Assembly (NCBI GenBank): GCA_032173965.1
Contig: CM063289.1
Coordinates: 24,949,690-25,013,689 of the forward strand
DNA: 64,000 nt
Direction of reading: 5' to 3'
Source: Sitta carolinensis
Taxonomy: Eukaryota; Chordata; Aves; Passeriformes; Sittidae
The position numbers and the translations under genes are program-made. Shown here in pieces: positions 62,700-64,000 of the stretch. The notes beneath the pieces are model-generated. The model did no database searches. It was not told the DNA's origin and saw only the letters and a program-made list of their open reading frames with translations. Every line of letters starts with the position of its first letter. The first letter of the stretch is position 1.

Positions 62700-64000
62700 C
62701 TGATTCCTACGCAGAATTTATCAGGAAGCTGGGTGAGAGAGGGTTTGCTTGAAGAGGTTACTTTTGTATGACGACTGTCTGCTTTGTTGCTTGGGTGTTT
62801 TAATGCCAAAATACATGTTCCTTCTGTTCTTTGTGGCTCACAGTGCCGGTGCCCCAGAGCACAGAATAGGCAGGCATTACACTCCTTGCTGAAAAAACAT
62901 TTTGGACCTGGGGAAAAACATTATTGTGGAAGGCAAGTTATTCTTGCCTGTAATGGAATACTTCTCCTTACCAAAATGGGATCTTTGGGGTAAATTGATA
63001 TAAGTGGCATATTTGTGATACAAGGATAATTTAGGCAGAAATTTAAGTAATTTTTAGAAACATGAGTAAAATCCTGCATCACAAAGTACATTTCAGGGAA
63101 ATATATTAGTTCTATAATTGCTTTCTAGTGCTGCATTCACTCTGTCTCAGAAAGCAATATGCAGTTGTAATATACACTGAGAAATGTCTATGGTTCAGCT
63201 AAAATCAACAAAACTAAAAATAATCATGTGCATTTTAGAAGATGCCATGTTCTTTATAACCAGATAAATTAATTCCGCCATTCCCATAATCAGATTCACA
63301 TACATAATAGAAGAATGTAATTTACTTCCATTCTCCAGAGCTATACAAAATCTATTTTTTTTTCCCTTCCAGAAAAAGGTTTTAAAATTGCATTGTGTTC
63401 TATTCACCAACATTACCCGAGCAAACAGAGTTATCTCTGAACCTCTGGGTACCATGGCATGGAAAGATTGCACTCAGAATTCAGCTGGGCTTCTGTGTAT
63501 AAATTGGGAAAACAATCTTATCCAGAAGAAAGATAAGACATAATGAGAGATTATAAGTGCTGGGAAAATAAGCTTGATGGAAGAAAAGGAAGTGAAAAAA
63601 CTTTTCCATGCTGAGGACAGAAAAGGTCTTTCAAAAACTTTTGTTAAGCATGACATATTAAACATATGCAAAATGTTGTCCAACAATAACATGGCACGGA
63701 TCACGTAAAATGGTGTTATCAAAGGGTCTTTCATCTAAAAATTAGGCAATTTATGACATAAATTTTGCAGAGGAACTCTTAACAAAAAGGACTTTTTATG
63801 TCCTCGGTGGAATTTAGATTTTTAACTCAAAAGGCAACAGGTTTTTCAGTAAAATACTTCATCTCTGGCTACCTTGTATGAGCCTTAAGATTACATCAAT
63901 ATGTCACTTGCTTCTCCTCATATCAAAGCCTGTAAAATAAAACATTAATGTTGTCTGCATAGTTTAAAACTCTTTTTCTTGAATTTCTATTCTGTTTTGA
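62700..64000. other. Intergenic, no gene recognised
   Basis: AT-rich to the right edge; frames of up to 92 codons on the minus strand have no recognisable domain. Confidence 0.5.

Noticed and set aside
31250..64000. Possibility of RNF11 or another neighbour gene at the right end
   Set aside because: None of the frames resembles RNF11 or any other family I know; the segment appears gene-free.
1..64000. Prokaryote-type systems, CRISPR arrays, tRNA or rRNA genes
   Set aside because: The sequence is vertebrate nuclear DNA; no regularly spaced repeats or recognisable structural RNA genes were seen.

Overview
This window looks like avian nuclear DNA. It has vertebrate introns with GT/AG junctions, CpG-island promoters, fossil CR1 LINEs and a solo LTR of a bird-type endogenous retrovirus. 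Intron 1 of FAF1 is only about 16 kb. I cannot name the species.

Two protein-coding genes are identifiable and they are divergent (head to head). On the minus strand is the 5' end of FAF1 (Fas-associated factor 1): the first coding exon is at 20588-20632 and the second at 4171-4239. Intron 1 is 4240-20587, part of intron 2 fills 1-4170, and the rest of the gene lies off the left edge. On the plus strand is the complete coding region of CDKN2C (p18-INK4c, an ankyrin-repeat CDK4/6 inhibitor). Its two coding exons, 26208-26336 and 29879-30253, join in frame to a 167-residue protein. This is the FAF1-CDKN2C arrangement known from other vertebrates.

Layout. 1-20.6 kb is FAF1 intronic DNA with two MIR-type fossils and a third possible one, two CR1 fragments, a solo LTR with a GGCA target duplication, a 78-bp tandem duplication and a GC-rich patch with six CAGCTG E-boxes. 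20.6-26.2 kb is the intergenic promoter region, with CpG islands at both ends and two smaller ones between; it holds a palindromic E2F site, nuclear-receptor half-sites and long homopolymers. 26.2-31.25 kb is CDKN2C, with a candidate poly(A) signal at 31232. 31.25-64 kb has no recognisable protein-coding gene. It contains a GATA/AP-1-rich candidate enhancer, an orphan CpG island with one well-formed candidate splice exon, an interrupted inverted repeat, a MIR and two CR1 fossils, and long AT-rich stretches in which I see nothing definite.

I found no tRNA, rRNA, CRISPR array or operon-like system, and nothing that supports a new multi-gene system. The most interesting leads are regulatory: the CDKN2C donor and read-through frame, the orphan CpG island, the enhancer-like cluster, the inverted repeat and the E-box patch.
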